Origin: Oryzibacter oryziterrae
GTDB taxonomy: Bacteria > Pseudomonadota > Alphaproteobacteria > Rhizobiales > Pleomorphomonadaceae
DNA length: 64,000 nt
NCBI RefSeq assembly: GCF_021864535.1
Contig: NZ_JAKJIC010000019.1
Coordinates: 1-64,000 of the forward strand
Direction: 5' to 3'
Part shown: positions 62,318-64,000 of the stretch, piece by piece
How the letters are laid out: each line of letters opens with the position of its first letter
Numbering within the stretch: the first letter of the stretch is position 1
Program-made: the position numbers and the translations under genes
Notes under the pieces: model-generated
Seen by the model: only the letters and a program-made list of their open reading frames with translations
What the model was told of the DNA's origin: nothing
Database searches by the model: none

Positions 62318-64000
62318 ATGTTCCGAACTCTGAAATACGCTCTTCTTTGTGGCCTGGCAGGCGGCACCATGGTCGCCCATGCGGATGAGCCAAAGTCACC
62401 AGCACAAGCGGCCCGTGATCGTCGCTTTTCGGAGCACATCCTGTCCAAGGCCGAAGTTGCCGAGCTTGGGAAAGCATCGACCTCCGCGATCAGCAACGAT
62501 GAGATGAGCGGAGCCCTTTCGCTCGGCACCGCGCTGCCTGCCAAGGCGACGTTCAAGTTTGCGGGGTATACCACCAATCTCGGCGACTGGGATATCGAGC
62601 CCTACGCCGCCGTTGCGACGGCCTGGTACAAGTTCACGGCAACGAAGACCCAGGCTCTCACGGTGTCTGTCGGGCATTCGAGCACTGGAAAAGCCTTGGG
62701 GCTTTCTCTGATTGTCTCCGAAAAAGGTTACGGCCCCAAACAACAGTCCGAGTCAGTGTCTGCGACTATCACGGGGGGCGGAGCCCCGCTGAAAACAACG
62801 TTTCATGCCGAGAAGGGCACCACCTATTACTTCCAGGTCGGGATGCAGTATCCCTATTCCAGCGCTATGGCAGCTTCGAGCGCGATCACCGTGAACCTCA
62901 CCGCGCCCACCAGCTACGCCATTCCTGGATGGTACCCGTTCTCCGCACATAAAGTGCTCACGCACCTTGAAAGCGATATGGGCAAGAGTGTCACCTTGTT
63001 CAACGAGGGCAACAGCGCCTACTCGCTGAAGTCCAGTTTGGAATATGCTCCCAAAACAGATGCGTTCCTCATGATGTCCAATCTTGGAACACACACTGTT
63101 ACGGCAAGCGGCTTGGTCGAGCACGTGCCCGACCTCAATACGTCTTCGACCGCCTTCTCGAAGGCAGGTATCTATTCCGCGACGCTGCACTTCGAAGACA
63201 AGACGTTCGGCAACACGATCAGTCCTGCCACCTACACATTCATTTCGCGCAGTGAAAGTGACTCGTCTCTCGAGCTCGGCTACTCACTGGTCCAGTATGA
63301 TCCTGCCCCCGTCCAAGCGGGAGCGACGGCCCAGTATGATCTGAAGATCACCGGACCGTCCTCGGGCAAGGCAACGGGGTGCAAGGCCCTGTATGATGGC
63401 GCCCTCGACTACCGCTTCTACAAGACCGATCGCCTTACCCCACTTGCGGCCTTGAACAAGCCTGTAGACATCGCTGCGAACCAGGCAGTCATCCTCCGCT
63501 ACTATCTGTCGACCAACAAGAACGCACCCGTTACGGGCCAGGCATTGCTGGCGGCCGCCTGCACGAACTCGAAGACGCTCGTACTGGATCTTTGGGACCG
63601 CCCGTATATCGTCACCACCGCCGGTAATCCGAATGTCGTCTCGGTGACGAAGACAGGGAATGGCGACAAGATCGGCATCGAGCAGGAAGGCGTCACGCAT
63701 CAGGATTTCATCATCAAGGCGCCGGCTGTCGCTAGTCGGGTCGAGGTTTCGTTCCCCAACCCCTTCATTGTGCATTCAGATTCGGGCAGCACGATAAGCT
63801 ACACCATGTTCAATCCGAGCCCTTGGTCCTGTATTGTCGACGCCAAGGATCGATGCATCACTAGTGGCGGACAAACACTTCGCTTCGACTTGGCGGCCAA
63901 CAAGAGCGCCAAGGTCAGGTTCTTCTTGCGCGGGGCTACGCAGCTTACCCTAGATGACACCCGAAATAAGAGCTACGTTCTGAACGTGACCGTGAAGCAA
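62318..64000 (+). CDS. Large exported hypothetical protein, 3' end beyond the window
   Basis: From the ATG at 62318 the frame stays open for 561 codons to the window edge. A signal peptide (MFRTLKYALLCGLAGGTMVA, cleavage near HADE) is followed by a charged helical stretch and beta-rich segments. These include TAWYKFTATKTQALTVSVGH, TTYYFQVGMQYPYSS, GIYSATLHFEDKTF and SGSTISYTMFNPSPWSC. The layout recalls pre-peptidase C-terminal or Ig-like domains of extracellular proteins. Codon use is less G+C-biased than in housekeeping genes here. No catalytic domain is seen in the visible part. No clear ribosome binding site precedes the ATG. Confidence 0.75.
   Translation, partial: MFRTLKYALLCGLAGGTMVAHADEPKSPAQAARDRRFSEHILSKAEVAELGKASTSAISNDEMSGALSLGTALPAKATFKFAGYTTNLGDWDIEPYAAVATAWYKFTATKTQALTVSVGHSSTGKALGLSLIVSEKGYGPKQQSESVSATITGGGAPLKTTFHAEKGTTYYFQVGMQYPYSSAMAASSAITVNLTAPTSYAIPGWYPFSAHKVLTHLESDMGKSVTLFNEGNSAYSLKSSLEYAPKTDAFLMMSNLGTHTVTASGLVEHVPDLNTSSTAFSKAGIYSATLHFEDKTFGNTISPATYTFISRSESDSSLELGYSLVQYDPAPVQAGATAQYDLKITGPSSGKATGCKALYDGALDYRFYKTDRLTPLAALNKPVDIAANQAVILRYYLSTNKNAPVTGQALLAAACTNSKTLVLDLWDRPYIVTTAGNPNVVSVTKTGNGDKIGIEQEGVTHQDFIIKAPAVASRVEVSFPNPFIVHSDSGSTISYTMFNPSPWSCIVDAKDRCITSGGQTLRFDLAANKSAKVRFFLRGATQLTLDDTRNKSYVLNVTVKQ

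Overview
The window reads as chromosome of a G+C-rich alphaproteobacterium, most likely of the order Hyphomicrobiales (Rhizobiales). The pointers are a MucR/Ros regulator, DUF2336, DUF6456, DUF5330, DUF1491 and DUF1214 proteins, a seven-gene Mrp/Pha cation antiporter operon, a DivJ/PleC-like histidine kinase and cobalamin-dependent methylmalonyl-CoA mutase. The pair draT-draG, which controls nitrogenase by ADP-ribosylation, suggests a diazotroph; Pleomorphomonas-like bacteria would fit, but that is a guess. No rRNA, tRNA, CRISPR array, prophage or transposase was seen.

Layout. 1-7.3 kb: an alanine-rich protein cut by the left edge, a 36-bp inverted repeat, a YcgN protein, a PBP1A-type peptidoglycan synthase, a DUF1214/DUF1254 pair, a lipoprotein and a DUF2336 protein. 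7.4-13.4 kb: mrpABCDEFG. 13.7-23.4 kb: mucR, a DnaA-domain-IV protein coupled to a DUF6456 protein, sufE, a DUF5330 protein, a sensor kinase, a peptidoglycan-binding protein, a DUF1491 protein and oligopeptidase B. 23.9-31.5 kb: an Xre-RES toxin-antitoxin pair, sodB, a response regulator, draT-draG, a branched-chain aminotransferase, a haloacid dehalogenase and vapBC. 31.6-45 kb: a HerA-like ATPase, a LuxR regulator, both methylmalonyl-CoA mutase subunits, secreted proteins, a VWA protein and an M20 peptidase. 54-58 kb: lacI-xylB-xylA for xylose use. 59.5-64 kb: an AraC regulator, meaB (chaperone of the mutase at 35.7-39.7 kb), a DUF1131 lipoprotein and a large exported protein cut by the right edge.

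The most unusual part is 45.4-54.0 kb. Four paralogous secreted collagen-like proteins share an N-terminal domain and carry (Gly-X-Y)n stalks of different length with divergent C-terminal tips. Between the first and second lies what looks like a complete retron. It has a candidate promoter, then a 161-nt element whose ends pair as a 15-bp helix (a1/a2) around three hairpins, then 17 nt later a retron-type reverse transcriptase with a long N-terminal extension. The collagen array also holds relics of rearrangement: a 33-codon scrap of a lost tip just after the second gene, and a truncated DUF6455 copy with a 70-bp segment identical to that beside the intact gene 2.8 kb away. A PAAR-repeat protein with an apparent Sec signal peptide closes the region.

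All identifications come from reading the sequence and from memory of protein families; no searches or folding programs were run. Percentages and pairings given here were counted by hand.
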